Source: Gallionella sp. (GTDB lineage Bacteria; Pseudomonadota; Gammaproteobacteria; Burkholderiales; Gallionellaceae). Taken from it: DNA of 64,000 bases. The notes below the pieces were generated by a model that saw only the letters and a list, made by a program, of their open reading frames with translations, was not told where the DNA came from and did no database searches. Each line of letters starts with the position of its first letter. Position 1 is the stretch's first letter. The position numbers were made by a program, and so were the translations under genes. Positions 26,892-36,812 of this stretch are shown piece after piece. The stretch spans positions 62,001-126,000 of the forward strand of contig PLWV01000013.1 of assembly GCA_003153155.1 (NCBI GenBank), in the 5' to 3' direction.

Positions 26892-26964
26892 GATGGAACT
26901 ACTAGCCATTCGACTAAGCAAGCAAACGACGCTCGCCAAGTCGTTGGTTATGGCCGGGCACCCG
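26892..26964 (-). repeat. Hairpin repeat (copy B) plus partial 27-nt element
   Basis: On the minus strand CGACTTGGCGAGC pairs with GCTTGCTTAGTCG inside the ATAACCA ... ATGGCTAGTAGTTCCATC frame. Directly before it (26950-26964) lies TGGCCGGGCACCCG, the right part of the 27-nt element, ending one base from the stop codon of the next gene. Confidence 0.75.
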
Positions 26965-27759
26965 TCAGAATTGCTGGCTGGCCTTCAAGCCGAACTCAAC
27001 GGTGTTGTTTTTCGGCTCCCAGGCAATTCCATACAGGGTGCCATTTTTGTACAAAAGTGCCGTATCTGATTGGCCGATATTCCAATAGTGCGCATAGGGG
27101 CCCATCGCCCAATTGTTTTTCTGATACATTACGCTCAGCTTCAGGCCATAGCCGCTGTTCTGATTGTTCGTCAGGTCATTGAACCCCTGTCCTGTATCAG
27201 ACAAGCTGGTAATTTGTTTACCTGCCAGCAGATGGTCGTATTCCAGCGTGCTCTCCAATCTTGCCTGGTCATTGAGCGTTATGCGATGGATGATACCGAT
27301 GGGCCAATAGAAATAATTACTTTCGCGGCGATACCCCGCATAGCTGGTGCTGGAAATACCACGCCCATCGTTGAACAGGTAACGGTAGCCAAGTCCAGTG
27401 TAAGGCGAAAGCACCGCATCATTGATCGCCCAGTCTTTACCAACCAGCCCTCTGGCCTCGATATACCAATCCTGCTCCCCATTTGCACTGCCTGAGCCAT
27501 TGTAATCAACCGTGCCAAAGGCATAGCGCAGATCGCCGCGAATGAACTGCTCGTTCTGCAACACCTTGGTGGTACGCAGATCCAGCCCCATTTTGCTGCC
27601 CTTTAACGACATGATCCCCGGCTCTTGGTATTCGTAAGAGGAAAAAGATAAGCCAATGTTCTTGCCCGTTTGGGTTTTCAGGGTGGGGAGTTCTGCGCGG
27701 GCCGTGGTTGTCACTGCTAGCGCCGCGATGGTGATCAGCACTGCAGCCATTTTCTTCAC
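26965..27759 (-). CDS. Outer membrane beta-barrel protein
   Basis: About 264 residues from a GTG at 27759 (MKKMAAVLITIAALAVTTTA), preceded by GGAG eight bases upstream. After the signal peptide come strands with alternating aromatic and polar residues, many Tyr and Trp, and the terminal ASQQF, all barrel features. No named family recognised. It shares orientation with the next barrel gene but a terminator separates them. Confidence 0.78.
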   Translation of the reverse strand: MKKMAAVLITIAALAVTTTARAELPTLKTQTGKNIGLSFSSYEYQEPGIMSLKGSKMGLDLRTTKVLQNEQFIRGDLRYAFGTVDYNGSGSANGEQDWYIEARGLVGKDWAINDAVLSPYTGLGYRYLFNDGRGISSTSYAGYRRESNYFYWPIGIIHRITLNDQARLESTLEYDHLLAGKQITSLSDTGQGFNDLTNNQNSGYGLKLSVMYQKNNWAMGPYAHYWNIGQSDTALLYKNGTLYGIAWEPKNNTVEFGLKASQQF

Positions 27760-27827
27760 GATTTCATCTCCGAGTATGTTATTCATATTCATATTCGTCT
27801 GCATCTGTGCGGCGCTGGCTGCTAATG

Positions 27828-27851
27828 AAAAAGCCGGGCAAGCCCGGCTTT
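27828..27851 (-). terminator. Terminator after the OmpA-like gene
   Basis: AAAGCCGGGC and GCCCGGCTTTTT (minus strand) form a perfect stem followed by T residues, about 25 bases after the stop at 27875. Confidence 0.85.
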
Positions 27852-27874
27852 ATACAAGCTGCGTTGCTGCAAAT

Positions 27875-28405
27875 TTAGAACTTGTAAACCACGCCAACGG
27901 AAACCACGCCAGTTTTTGTATTGTTGTTGAAGACTGGAGCGTCGCCGCCGATACTATACATATCGTAACCAACACGCACACCCAAGGCCTGATTGATATT
28001 GTACTGGCCGCCGATACCATAAGTTGCTGCAGATTTTTTAGAGTCGGTTGGAGTAATTGCAATTGATGTGCTGGCGTAGCCCAGCTTGGCAAAACCAGAC
28101 CATTCCTCGTTGAACGGATAAATACCGACGGCAACTAAGCTGTAGCCGGTAACTGAGTGATTATTTCCGCCGGGATCGCCGATATTGCCCAAGTGGTTAT
28201 ATTGCGCTTCCACGGCAAAATACTTCATGACCTGGTAGCCAGCCAGCACGGTGAGCGCAGTATCGGATTTTTTGGTTAGGGTTGTATTATCCATCGAGGT
28301 GCTAGCCTGGCCAACATTGGCGCCAATATAAAAACCTTGGTCAGCTGCGAAAGCAGGAGCAGCAACGAAAGCGGACAACAGTACGGCAATAGTAATTTTT
28401 TTCAT
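27875..28405 (-). CDS. OmpA/OmpW-like outer membrane barrel
   Basis: A 176-residue protein with a clean signal peptide (MKKITIAVLLSAFVAAPAFA) and GFYIGANVGQAS, FAVEAQYNHLG, WSGFAKLGYAS, GVRVGYDMY and VGVVYKF strands, as in the OmpA N-terminal eight-stranded barrel. No C-terminal OmpA domain. Possibly a small surface porin or adhesin. It is one of three intact barrel genes within 3 kb. Confidence 0.85.
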   Translation of the reverse strand: MKKITIAVLLSAFVAAPAFAADQGFYIGANVGQASTSMDNTTLTKKSDTALTVLAGYQVMKYFAVEAQYNHLGNIGDPGGNNHSVTGYSLVAVGIYPFNEEWSGFAKLGYASTSIAITPTDSKKSAATYGIGGQYNINQALGVRVGYDMYSIGGDAPVFNNNTKTGVVSVGVVYKF

Positions 28406-28520
28406 GATTTACCCCCTGTGGTTAAGTTAAGGCTGCTGGCGTGCCGCAAACAGAGGTACACACTACTCCCACCCACTCGGCTTAGTCAACGCCGAAAATG
28501 CAGCTGCAAAAAAGCCGCAC

Positions 28521-28842
28521 TATAACCAGACATTTAGCAATCGTTTTTAGATTGCTTAGTGGAATGGCTATAACCAATGGCTTGCCCAGCGTCTTTCGGG
28601 TGCCCGTCCAAAAGTGTTTCGGATGCTGGGTTATAACCAGTCACTTGGTTGTCGTTAACCAATGACTTAGTTGGCGTAGTTTACCAACTTAGTCAGATGG
28701 CTATACAAAGCCTTTTGACAACCTATAACCAACCACTTGGCAACCGTCTTTTGGTTGCTTAGTGGGATGGCTAGTTGTTTCATCAGTGGAATGGCTAGTG
28801 GTTTTATTAGTCAAATGGTAGTTCTATCAGTAGTTCCATCAG
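28521..28842 (+). repeat. Cluster of hairpin repeat units (copy C)
   Basis: At least four hairpin units in tandem: AGCAATC/GATTGCT, GCCCAGC/GCTGGG, TGACTTAGTTGG/CCAACTTAGTCA and CCACTTGGCAACC/GGTTGCTTAGTGG, with ATAACCA before and ATGGCTA after most stems. Three extra tails (GTTTCATCAG, TTTTATTAG, TTCCATCAG) follow. The cluster fills most of the 28406-28838 gap and its last tail supplies the dacB stop codon. Confidence 0.8.
28597..28623 (-). repeat. 27-nt element nested in a hairpin-repeat loop
   Basis: The element interrupts the GTCTTT loop of the second hairpin unit. It matches the ahcY copy in 25 of 27 positions by eye. Confidence 0.75.
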
Positions 28843-30548
28843 TGCCCAGTTTGCAGCCACTCAATCAGCGCGTCTTGCGCGGGCTGTGCCAAAGCGGCAT
28901 TAGGGTGATTGACGATGAACACCACGATCCACTGCTTGCCGCTGTGCGCTTTCACATAACCGGCGATGGATTTCACGCCTTCCAGCGAGCCGGTTTTGAG
29001 GTGCGCATATCCCGCGATCTCGCTATCCCTGAAACGTTTTTTCACCGTGCCGTCCATGCCTAATATCGGCAATGAGGCTTCCATCTCAGCGGAAAATGGG
29101 CTGTGCGTAGCACGTTGCAAAATCTCGGCAAGATGCAGAGCGCTGATGCGCTCCTTGCGTGACAAGCCCGCGCCGTTTTCCAGCACCAATTCCGGAAATT
29201 GCAGTTGTTGTGTCTTTAACCATTTTTGCATCGCCGCAGTACTGTGTGCGATGTTTGCTGCGGGAGGGTCGATGCGAAGCAGCGGGGCACCCACCGGCGT
29301 ACTCCCTGCGGGTGTTGCGGGAGGGTCGCCGCCTGCGCCAAGACCGCCCAAAGGGCGAGTGTCTGGCGGCGTCACCTTTACGGGGGGCAGCGGCGGGACA
29401 CCCACAGGTGCCGGCAATGGGACTGATAATTCCGCATCCGCGGTATCCCCGCCTTCCTGCTCAGCATGAAGGGATGTTTCACTAAGCGCTTGCGCTCTTG
29501 AAAAATCGTCACGGCTGTCTTTGCTATCAGTCGGCAACAGTCCTCCTGCACTCCAAGAAGCACGTGCCGCATCTCTTGCAGTTCCTGCCGCTCCCATTGT
29601 CAAGAATAGTTGCCGTGCCATGATGTTGTTGCTGAATTTGTTGATGTCACGTATCACTTCCGACAACGGCGGCGAGATATACTTGGCAAACGGAACCTGA
29701 TCGGCAGGCGCAGTTCCTACCCGCAGCTTGCCTTGCAGCGTGCCGCCGAGTTCTTGCCATAACGCGCTGAACACCGCGAAGAAATATTCATCTTGCGGCA
29801 GTAGCGAAAAATAATCATCCGCCTCGCCGCAAGCAGCTGGAATACTGCCTTCCAGCACGATGCTGTGCCCGTCCAAACGCGCGTGGTAGGCATCCTCACC
29901 GTTACAATCCAAATTTGCCGAAGTCGTGATGTGATTGTGCAGTGTGTAGCCGGCCAGATCGGGCTCCAGCAGCGCAATGGTTGCATGGGCATCCGGAATC
30001 AGATGCAAATGCAGCGCATTAAAGTTGATCAGCAATGCGCTGGTGCCGACGTTGTAAGCGCGAGTCGGATCATGGTCGAACTCCGCCGGATCGTTGCGGA
30101 CAGCCTCAAAAAAACTGTGATCCAGCACGATGTCACCGCGTATTTCGCGCAGCCCGCGCTGGCGTAATTCGCGCAGCCACATCCAAAATTGCTCAACGGT
30201 CAGCTTCGGATCGCCATACCCCTTGAACACCAGATCGCCCTGCAACACGCCGTTTTCCAGCTTGCCGTTGAGATACGCCTCAGTCTTCCAGCGATACGCC
30301 GGGCCTAATGTTTCCAGTGCGGCAAAGGTTGTGAGCAACTTCATGGTAGATGCCGGATTCATCGCCTGCTTGGCATTCAGGCTGATGATGGGCACATCCT
30401 CATGTTCCTCCTGCACCACGACAGCAACACTGGATAGCGGGATATGCGCGTGCCTAAGCGCCGCGCTGACAGGCTCCGGCAAAGTGGTTGCAAACACGGG
30501 ACCGGAGAACAGGCTGAAGAAAAACAATTCGATGAAAAAATTTCGCAT
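28839..30548 (-). CDS. dacB: D-alanyl-D-alanine carboxypeptidase/endopeptidase (PBP4) with long linker insert
   Basis: A periplasmic penicillin-binding protein that trims peptidoglycan peptides and cross-links. Signal peptide at 1-20; SxxK is S67-T-M-K70, SxN is S306-N-N308, KTG is at 518-520. At 569 residues it is roughly 90 longer than I expect. The excess lies at about 325-430, a Pro/Gly-rich stretch between SxN and KTG containing TRPLGGLGAGG and TPAGSTPVGAP, encoded by palindromic repeats. All catalytic motifs are intact. The stop codon falls in a hairpin-repeat tail. Confidence 0.93.
   Translation of the reverse strand: MRNFFIELFFFSLFSGPVFATTLPEPVSAALRHAHIPLSSVAVVVQEEHEDVPIISLNAKQAMNPASTMKLLTTFAALETLGPAYRWKTEAYLNGKLENGVLQGDLVFKGYGDPKLTVEQFWMWLRELRQRGLREIRGDIVLDHSFFEAVRNDPAEFDHDPTRAYNVGTSALLINFNALHLHLIPDAHATIALLEPDLAGYTLHNHITTSANLDCNGEDAYHARLDGHSIVLEGSIPAACGEADDYFSLLPQDEYFFAVFSALWQELGGTLQGKLRVGTAPADQVPFAKYISPPLSEVIRDINKFSNNIMARQLFLTMGAAGTARDAARASWSAGGLLPTDSKDSRDDFSRAQALSETSLHAEQEGGDTADAELSVPLPAPVGVPPLPPVKVTPPDTRPLGGLGAGGDPPATPAGSTPVGAPLLRIDPPAANIAHSTAAMQKWLKTQQLQFPELVLENGAGLSRKERISALHLAEILQRATHSPFSAEMEASLPILGMDGTVKKRFRDSEIAGYAHLKTGSLEGVKSIAGYVKAHSGKQWIVVFIVNHPNAALAQPAQDALIEWLQTGH
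29326..29366 (-). repeat. CGCCCTTTGGGCG repeat read in frame in dacB
   Basis: Coding-strand palindrome CGCCCTTTGGGCG plus GTCTTGGCGCAGG, as in slt at 5061-5101. Just before it on the plus strand, GGCGTACTCCCTGCGGGTGT (29297-29316) resembles GGCGTACCCCTTGCGGGTGT at 36880-36899, a further short palindrome shared with the tRNA-Phe interrupter. Confidence 0.7.
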
Positions 30549-30553
30549 TACAC

Positions 30554-31984
30554 TTAACTCAGTTGGTTGACGATGTGCAAGGTACGATTTACCAGCAAAT
30601 CCATTTCTGCTTCGCCGATTATATACGGCGGCATGAAATAAATCGTGTTGCCGATGGGGCGCAGCAATAATTCATTTTCCAGCGCGAGCGCGAAGCATTG
30701 CCGGGCAAAATTGCGCTGCGGCGTTTCCACTTCAAAAGCCCAAATCATGCCGGTGTTGCGCCAGTTTCGAACCGAGCGATGCTCGCGCAACGGCAGTGCG
30801 ATCTGATTCAGGTATGCCGCCTTGTCACGGTTCGCGGCCAGCACATTATCCTGCGCAAAAATATCCAGCGTGGCGAGCGCTGCCCGGCAGGCCAGCGGAT
30901 TGCCGGTATAGGAGTGTGAATGCAAAAAACCGCTGGTCATTTCATCGCCATAAAATGTCTGGTAAATTTCATCACGCGTCATCACCACCGACAGCGGCAG
31001 ATAGCCGCCGGTAATACCTTTCGATAGACACAAAAAGTCCGGAGTAATTCCATTCTTCTTTATTCCCTCCCCCGTACTGTCGTGCTCCCCTCTCCCGCTT
31101 GCGGGGAGAGCGTAGCGAGGGGGGCGAAGCCGGTTGGGGGAGAGAGTGGTTGGGGCTTGCTCGCAGGCGAACATCGTGCCGGTTCGGCCCATGCCGACGG
31201 CGATTTCATCCGCGATCAAATGCACGTCATATTCAGCGCAAAGCTGCCGCGCGCGCTGCAAATAAATCGGGTGATACATCGCCATGCCCGCCGCACCTTG
31301 CACCAGCGGCTCGATGATGAAAGCGGCCAGTTGCGCATGATGTTGCTGCAAATGTTTCTCCAGCGCATCCGCGCAGCGCAGCGCGTAAGCCTCGGCACTT
31401 TCCCCAGCGGCGGCTTTGCGCCAGTCCGGGCTCGGCACGGTATCCTGTTGCCGGATCAGCGCGCCGTAAGCAGCGCGAAACAGCGCGACATCGGTCACCG
31501 ACAACGCACCCAGCGTTTCGCCGTGATAACTGTTTTCCAGGCTGATGAATTGCATCTTGTCCGGCTTGCCGCTGTTGCGCCAGTAATGCGCGCTCATCTT
31601 GAGTGCGATTTCCGTGGCCGATGCCCCATCAGAAGCATAGAAACAATGTCCCAACCCTTTCGGTGCCAGCTCGCGCAATCGCTCCGAAAGCTGCACCACC
31701 GGCTCGTGGGTAAAGCCCGCCAACATCACATGTTCCAGCGTTTCCAGTTGATCGCGCAATGCGGCATTGATGCGTGGATTGCAATGGCCAAACAAATTCA
31801 CCCACCAGGAACTGACCGCGTCCAGATAACGCTTGCCACCAAAGTCATACAGCCACACACCTGACCCGCGCGCAACCGGCAGCAGCGGAAAATGTTCGTA
31901 GTGTTTCATCTGCGAACATGGATGCCACACGGCAGCGAGGCTGCGGACAAGGAGATTGGTGTTGTTTTGCGGGTGATTCGACAT
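30554..31984 (-). CDS. bioA: Adenosylmethionine-8-amino-7-oxononanoate aminotransferase with in-frame insert
   Basis: BioA is a PLP enzyme that converts KAPA to DAPA in biotin synthesis using SAM as amino donor. Typical blocks are VWHPCSQMKHYEHFPLLPVA, FYASDGASATEIALKM, LIADEIAVGMGRTGTMFACEQA and the PLP lysine in LCLSKGITGGYLPLS. Between EQA and ITPDFLCLSKG the protein has about 35 extra residues (PTTLSPNRLRPPRY ... GIKKNG) made by a palindromic repeat. The insert is near the active-site lysine segment, so activity could be affected. No other bio gene is nearby. Start MSNHPQNN at 31984. Confidence 0.92.
   Translation of the reverse strand: MSNHPQNNTNLLVRSLAAVWHPCSQMKHYEHFPLLPVARGSGVWLYDFGGKRYLDAVSSWWVNLFGHCNPRINAALRDQLETLEHVMLAGFTHEPVVQLSERLRELAPKGLGHCFYASDGASATEIALKMSAHYWRNSGKPDKMQFISLENSYHGETLGALSVTDVALFRAAYGALIRQQDTVPSPDWRKAAAGESAEAYALRCADALEKHLQQHHAQLAAFIIEPLVQGAAGMAMYHPIYLQRARQLCAEYDVHLIADEIAVGMGRTGTMFACEQAPTTLSPNRLRPPRYALPASGRGEHDSTGEGIKKNGITPDFLCLSKGITGGYLPLSVVMTRDEIYQTFYGDEMTSGFLHSHSYTGNPLACRAALATLDIFAQDNVLAANRDKAAYLNQIALPLREHRSVRNWRNTGMIWAFEVETPQRNFARQCFALALENELLLRPIGNTIYFMPPYIIGEAEMDLLVNRTLHIVNQLS
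31050..31157 (-). repeat. CTCTCCCGC-type palindromic repeat in bioA
   Basis: About 105 bases containing CTCTCCCGCTTGCGGGGAGAG (a strong palindrome, 31091-31111) and GGTTGGGGGAGAGAGTGG. Such GGGAGAG...CTCTCCC repeats are common dispersed elements in proteobacterial genomes. Here it is open in the bioA frame. The boundaries are approximate. Confidence 0.7.
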
Positions 31985-32071
31985 GCGCAGAATCATAACG
32001 GGTTTTGCAGCTTGTGCGCATGGCAAAGTTTGGATAGTCTGCAACCCAACCTGATTTCAGGCGGAGGGAAT

Positions 32072-32971
32072 GTGCATATTCTCATCACCGGTGGCACGGG
32101 CTTAATCGGCCGGCAGCTTTGCAAGGTACTACTGGCGGAAGGGCATGAGTTGACGGTACTGAGCCGCAACCCGGATTCTGTTCCGGCAAAATGCGGTGCA
32201 AGCGTGCATGCGATGGCTGGGCTTGACGAGTGGCAATCCGGCCAGACTTTCGATGCGGTCATCAATCTGGCCGGTGAGCCGATAGTCGATGCACGCTGGA
32301 CAGCGCAGCGCAAGCAAGTTCTATGGGATAGCCGGGTATCTTTGACAGAAAATTTGGTGCGGCGCATCGCCGCCGCGCGGCACAAACCCGGCGTATTGTT
32401 GAGCGGCTCGGCGGTAGGCTACTACGGTAATCACGGAGATACCGGGCTGGATGAATCGGCTGCGGCTGGTGAAGATTTTGCCGCCCGGTTATGCAAGGCC
32501 TGGGAAGACGCGGCGCGCGGCGCGGAAAGCTTTGGAGTGCGGGTGTGCCTGCTGCGTACCGGCTTGATACTAAGCAACGACGGCGGTCTGTTGGTACGCA
32601 TGCTGCTGCCGTTCAAGCTGGGCTTGGGCGCGCGTCTGGGTGATGGAAAGCAGTGGATGAGCTGGGTACATATTGATGATTATGTGGCGATGTTGCTCAG
32701 CTTGTTGCGCAATTCCCAGGCCAGCGGACCATACAATATGACCGCTCCACAACCGGTCACTAATGCGGAATTCACTGCGGCCCTGGCGGTGGTATTGCAT
32801 CGCCCCGCCCCATTCATTGTGCCGGCAATGTTGTTGAAATTAGGCATGGGTGAACGCGCCTGCCTGTTGCTGGAAGGACAAAGAGTGTTGCCGAAGAAGA
32901 TGGAGGCGGCACGCTATCGCTTTGCCTTTACAAATCTCGCAGACGCGCTACACGACTTGCTGGGCAAGTAG
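32072..32971 (+). CDS. TIGR01777-type NAD-dependent epimerase (SulA-like)
   Basis: A 299-residue Rossmann-fold protein: ITGGTGLIGRQLCKVLL at the N-terminus, INLAGEPI, GSAVGYYGNHGDT, WMSWVHIDDYVAML and a C-terminal DUF1731-like part (GEGRVLPKK type, here GQRVLPKKMEAARYRF). The family is widespread (YfcH) with no firm substrate. I use the GTG at 32072 with GGAGGG just upstream, because the family starts exactly at this Rossmann strand. Confidence 0.9.
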   Translation: MHILITGGTGLIGRQLCKVLLAEGHELTVLSRNPDSVPAKCGASVHAMAGLDEWQSGQTFDAVINLAGEPIVDARWTAQRKQVLWDSRVSLTENLVRRIAAARHKPGVLLSGSAVGYYGNHGDTGLDESAAAGEDFAARLCKAWEDAARGAESFGVRVCLLRTGLILSNDGGLLVRMLLPFKLGLGARLGDGKQWMSWVHIDDYVAMLLSLLRNSQASGPYNMTAPQPVTNAEFTAALAVVLHRPAPFIVPAMLLKLGMGERACLLLEGQRVLPKKMEAARYRFAFTNLADALHDLLGK

Positions 32972-33109
32972 TTTTTGCAGTTTATGTCCATGCCATAAAA
33001 CTGACCTTGCTTTCCGTATCACCCCATTTGTGTCATCCTTCGCACCTTAATGTATGTGCACAGTGTTTATTTCTGTCCCTTTTGTTAAATATTATGGGGC
33101 GGTCGGAGG

Positions 33110-34372
33110 ATGGCAGTAATGAAACGGGTTGATGATTTCCGCCTGCGCTTTGGCAAGCGCGAGCTGGTGCCGATTATAATTGGCGGAATGGGCGTGGATA
33201 TTTCCAGTCGCGAATTGGCTCTGGAAGCCGTGCGGCTGGGTGGGATTGGGCATATATCCGATGCGATGTTGCCTACCGTTACGGATCGCCACTACAAAAC
33301 AAAATTTGTCAGCGACAAACAAAAACAATACAAACTTAACATTCTGAAAGCTGACAAATCGATCGTGCAATTCGATCTGGCGCAGGTGACTGAATCGACC
33401 CACTTGCACGTCGGCAAGACGATGGAAGCCAAACGCGGCGATGGCATGATTTTTGTCAACTGCATGGAAAAATTGACCATGAATTCGCCGCGCGAGACTT
33501 TGCGCGTGCGGCTTTGTGGCGCACTGGATGCCGGGATTGACGGCATAACATTAAGCGCGGGGCTGCACCTCGGATCATTCTCGTTGATGGAAGATAACCC
33601 ACGCTTCCGCGACGCCAAGCTGGGCATCATCGTCTCCTCGTTGCGCGCCTTGCAATTGTTCATGCGCAAGACAGCCAGACTCAATCGCCTGCCCGATTAC
33701 ATCGTGGTGGAAGGCCCGTTGGCGGGCGGACATCTGGGCTTCGGATTGGATTGGGCGGAATATGATTTGCACACCATCGTGGCGGAAATCGTTGCGCACT
33801 TGAAAGCCGAACAACTGGATATCCCGGTAATCGCAGCGGGTGGTGTCTTTACCGGTAGCGATGCAGTCGACTTCCTGGAAAAAGGCTGTGCTGCGGTACA
33901 AGTGGCGACGCGCTTTACCGTTGCCAAAGAATGCGGCATCCCGGAAAAAGTCCAGCAGGAATACTTCAAGGCCAGCGAGCAGGACATCGAAGTCAATATG
34001 ATTTCACCGACCGGCTACCCGATGCGCATGTTGAAGAATAGTCCGGCGATCGGCGCCGGCATACGCCCCAACTGTGAAGCATACGGCTACCTCCTCGACG
34101 CTCATGGCCATTGTGCTTACATCGATGCATACAACCGCGAAGTGGCGTTGTATCCCGATGCCAAAAAAATTTCCGTGATGGACAAGACTTGTCTGTGCAC
34201 CCATATGCGCAACTATGATTGCTGGACCTGCGGGCAGTACACCTATCGTCTCAAAGACACCTCGCACCGCAATGCCGATGGCACTTATCAGATTTTGACC
34301 GCCGAACACATTTTCAAGGACTATCAGTTCAGCACCGATAACAAGATCGCCCTTCCCCCGCCTCACTCTTGA
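33110..34372 (+). CDS. Nitronate monooxygenase-like flavin oxidoreductase
   Basis: A TIM-barrel FMN protein of the nitropropane dioxygenase family. Seen are PIIIGGMGVDISSRELALEA at the N-terminus, VVEGPLAGGHLGFGLDW and PVIAAGGVFTGSDAVDFLE (FMN phosphate loop). At 420 residues it is longer than simple NMOs; the C-terminal part has a Cys cluster (KTCLCTHMRNYDCWTCG) that might bind metal. The substrate cannot be inferred. It lies just upstream of groESL but the heat-shock promoter separates them. Confidence 0.85.
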   Translation: MAVMKRVDDFRLRFGKRELVPIIIGGMGVDISSRELALEAVRLGGIGHISDAMLPTVTDRHYKTKFVSDKQKQYKLNILKADKSIVQFDLAQVTESTHLHVGKTMEAKRGDGMIFVNCMEKLTMNSPRETLRVRLCGALDAGIDGITLSAGLHLGSFSLMEDNPRFRDAKLGIIVSSLRALQLFMRKTARLNRLPDYIVVEGPLAGGHLGFGLDWAEYDLHTIVAEIVAHLKAEQLDIPVIAAGGVFTGSDAVDFLEKGCAAVQVATRFTVAKECGIPEKVQQEYFKASEQDIEVNMISPTGYPMRMLKNSPAIGAGIRPNCEAYGYLLDAHGHCAYIDAYNREVALYPDAKKISVMDKTCLCTHMRNYDCWTCGQYTYRLKDTSHRNADGTYQILTAEHIFKDYQFSTDNKIALPPPHS

Positions 34373-34397
34373 AATAAAAATAAACCTCCACCCTGCC

Positions 34398-34424
34398 CTT
34401 GAAATCGGGCGGGGTTGCCCCGAT
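34398..34424 (+). promoter_or_regulatory. Sigma-32 type heat-shock promoter
   Basis: CTTGAAA (34398-34404) and CCCCGAT (34418-34424) with a 13-base spacer match the sigma-32 consensus CTTGAAA/CCCCAT. It lies just before the CIRCE operator of groES. Confidence 0.7.
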
Positions 34425-34426
34425 TA

Positions 34427-34453
34427 TTGGCACTCGCAGGCAGAGAGTGCTAA
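34427..34453 (+). promoter_or_regulatory. CIRCE operator (HrcA binding site)
   Basis: TTGGCACTC, nine bases, GAGTGCTAA: a near-perfect CIRCE inverted repeat (one change from TTAGCACTC). It lies 47 bases before groES, overlapping the expected transcription start, so HrcA should repress groESL without stress. Confidence 0.92.
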
Positions 34454-34500
34454 ACTTCGCCTCCACATTTTTTAACCCCTTAGTTTTAGGAGACCTCAGT

Positions 34501-34794
34501 ATGAAAATTCGTCCTTTGAACGATCGCGTGATCGTTAAACGCATGGAAGAAGAACGTAAAACCGCCTCTGGAATTGTGATTCCGGATGCCGCCACCGAAA
34601 AGCCCGATCAGGGTGAGATCATCGCCGTGGGCAAAGGCAAGGTTGGCGATGACGGCAAATTGCAGGCCATGAGTGTCAAGGTTGGTGACCGGGTACTGTT
34701 CGGCAAATATGCCGGCCAAGCCTTCAAAATGGATGGTCAGGAATATATGACCATGCGCGAAGATGACATCATCGGCGTGGTTGAAGGTAAGTAA
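34501..34794 (+). CDS. groES: Co-chaperonin GroES
   Basis: A 97-residue GroES subunit that forms the heptameric lid of Gro[22 protein letters not shown] and the mobile loop region [15 protein letters not shown] are typical. The start at 34501 has AGGAG nearby (TTAGGAGACC). It is first in the groESL operon. A 20-base direct duplication lies in the groES-groEL spacer. Confidence 0.98.
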   Translation: MKIRPLNDRVIVKRMEEERKTASGIVIPDAATEKPDQGEIIAVGKGKVGDDGKLQAMSVKVGDRVLFGKYAGQAFKMDGQEYMTMREDDIIGVVEGK

Positions 34795-34830
34795 CTACCC
34801 CCGAAAATTAAAAAGTATTTGGGAAATTAA

Positions 34831-36492
<1,662 letters not shown>

Positions 36493-36576
36493 TTGAACCT
36501 ACTGCGCGATTCGATTGCTGTGTTGCGCGGTTCTCACTTCCTCGCCTACTCCAAAAGTATGTCTCGGTCGTTGCGC

Positions 36577-36626
36577 TGACCAGCGACTTGGCTGGCGTTT
36601 TTTGCCAGCTTAGTCGAATGGCCATG
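36577..36626 (+). repeat. Hairpin repeat (copy D)
   Basis: CGACTTGGCTGGC pairs with GCCAGCTTAGTCG around a T-rich loop, flanked by TGACCAG and AATGGCCATG. The stem is perfect apart from one internal mismatch. It lies after groEL, before the terminator. Confidence 0.8.
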
Positions 36627-36682
36627 CAGAGTTCCGTGCGCCTTGCACTCGAACCGCTCGCTACGGTTCAGTACATAAATTA

Positions 36683-36710
36683 AACAAACCCCGCTTCGGC
36701 GGGGTTTGTT
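36683..36710 (+). terminator. Terminator of the groESL operon
   Basis: AACAAACCCCG, loop CTTCGG, CGGGGTTTGTT: an 11-bp perfect stem. It lies about 190 bases past groEL. Confidence 0.85.
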
Positions 36711-36733
36711 ATTTGACGCGGTACCGGTATAAT
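36706..36733 (+). promoter_or_regulatory. Candidate promoter of the tRNA-Phe locus
   Basis: TTGTTA and TATAAT with a 16-base spacer. The -10 box is consensus. It lies about 80 bases before the broken tRNA-Phe gene. Confidence 0.5.
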
Positions 36734-36745
36734 GCGCGGCTTCCA

Positions 36746-36771
36746 AAGCCTGTCCTGAGCCTGTCGAAGGG
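36746..36771 (+). repeat. CCTGAGC-type repeat, non-coding copy
   Basis: AAGCCTGTCCTGAGC then CTGTCGAAGGG; the same repeat is read as KPVLSSVEG in slt (4296-4322). Confidence 0.7.
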
Positions 36772-36812
36772 TTGGCTGATTTGCTTGGTTAACGGAGAAA
36801 TGCAGCAACAAT

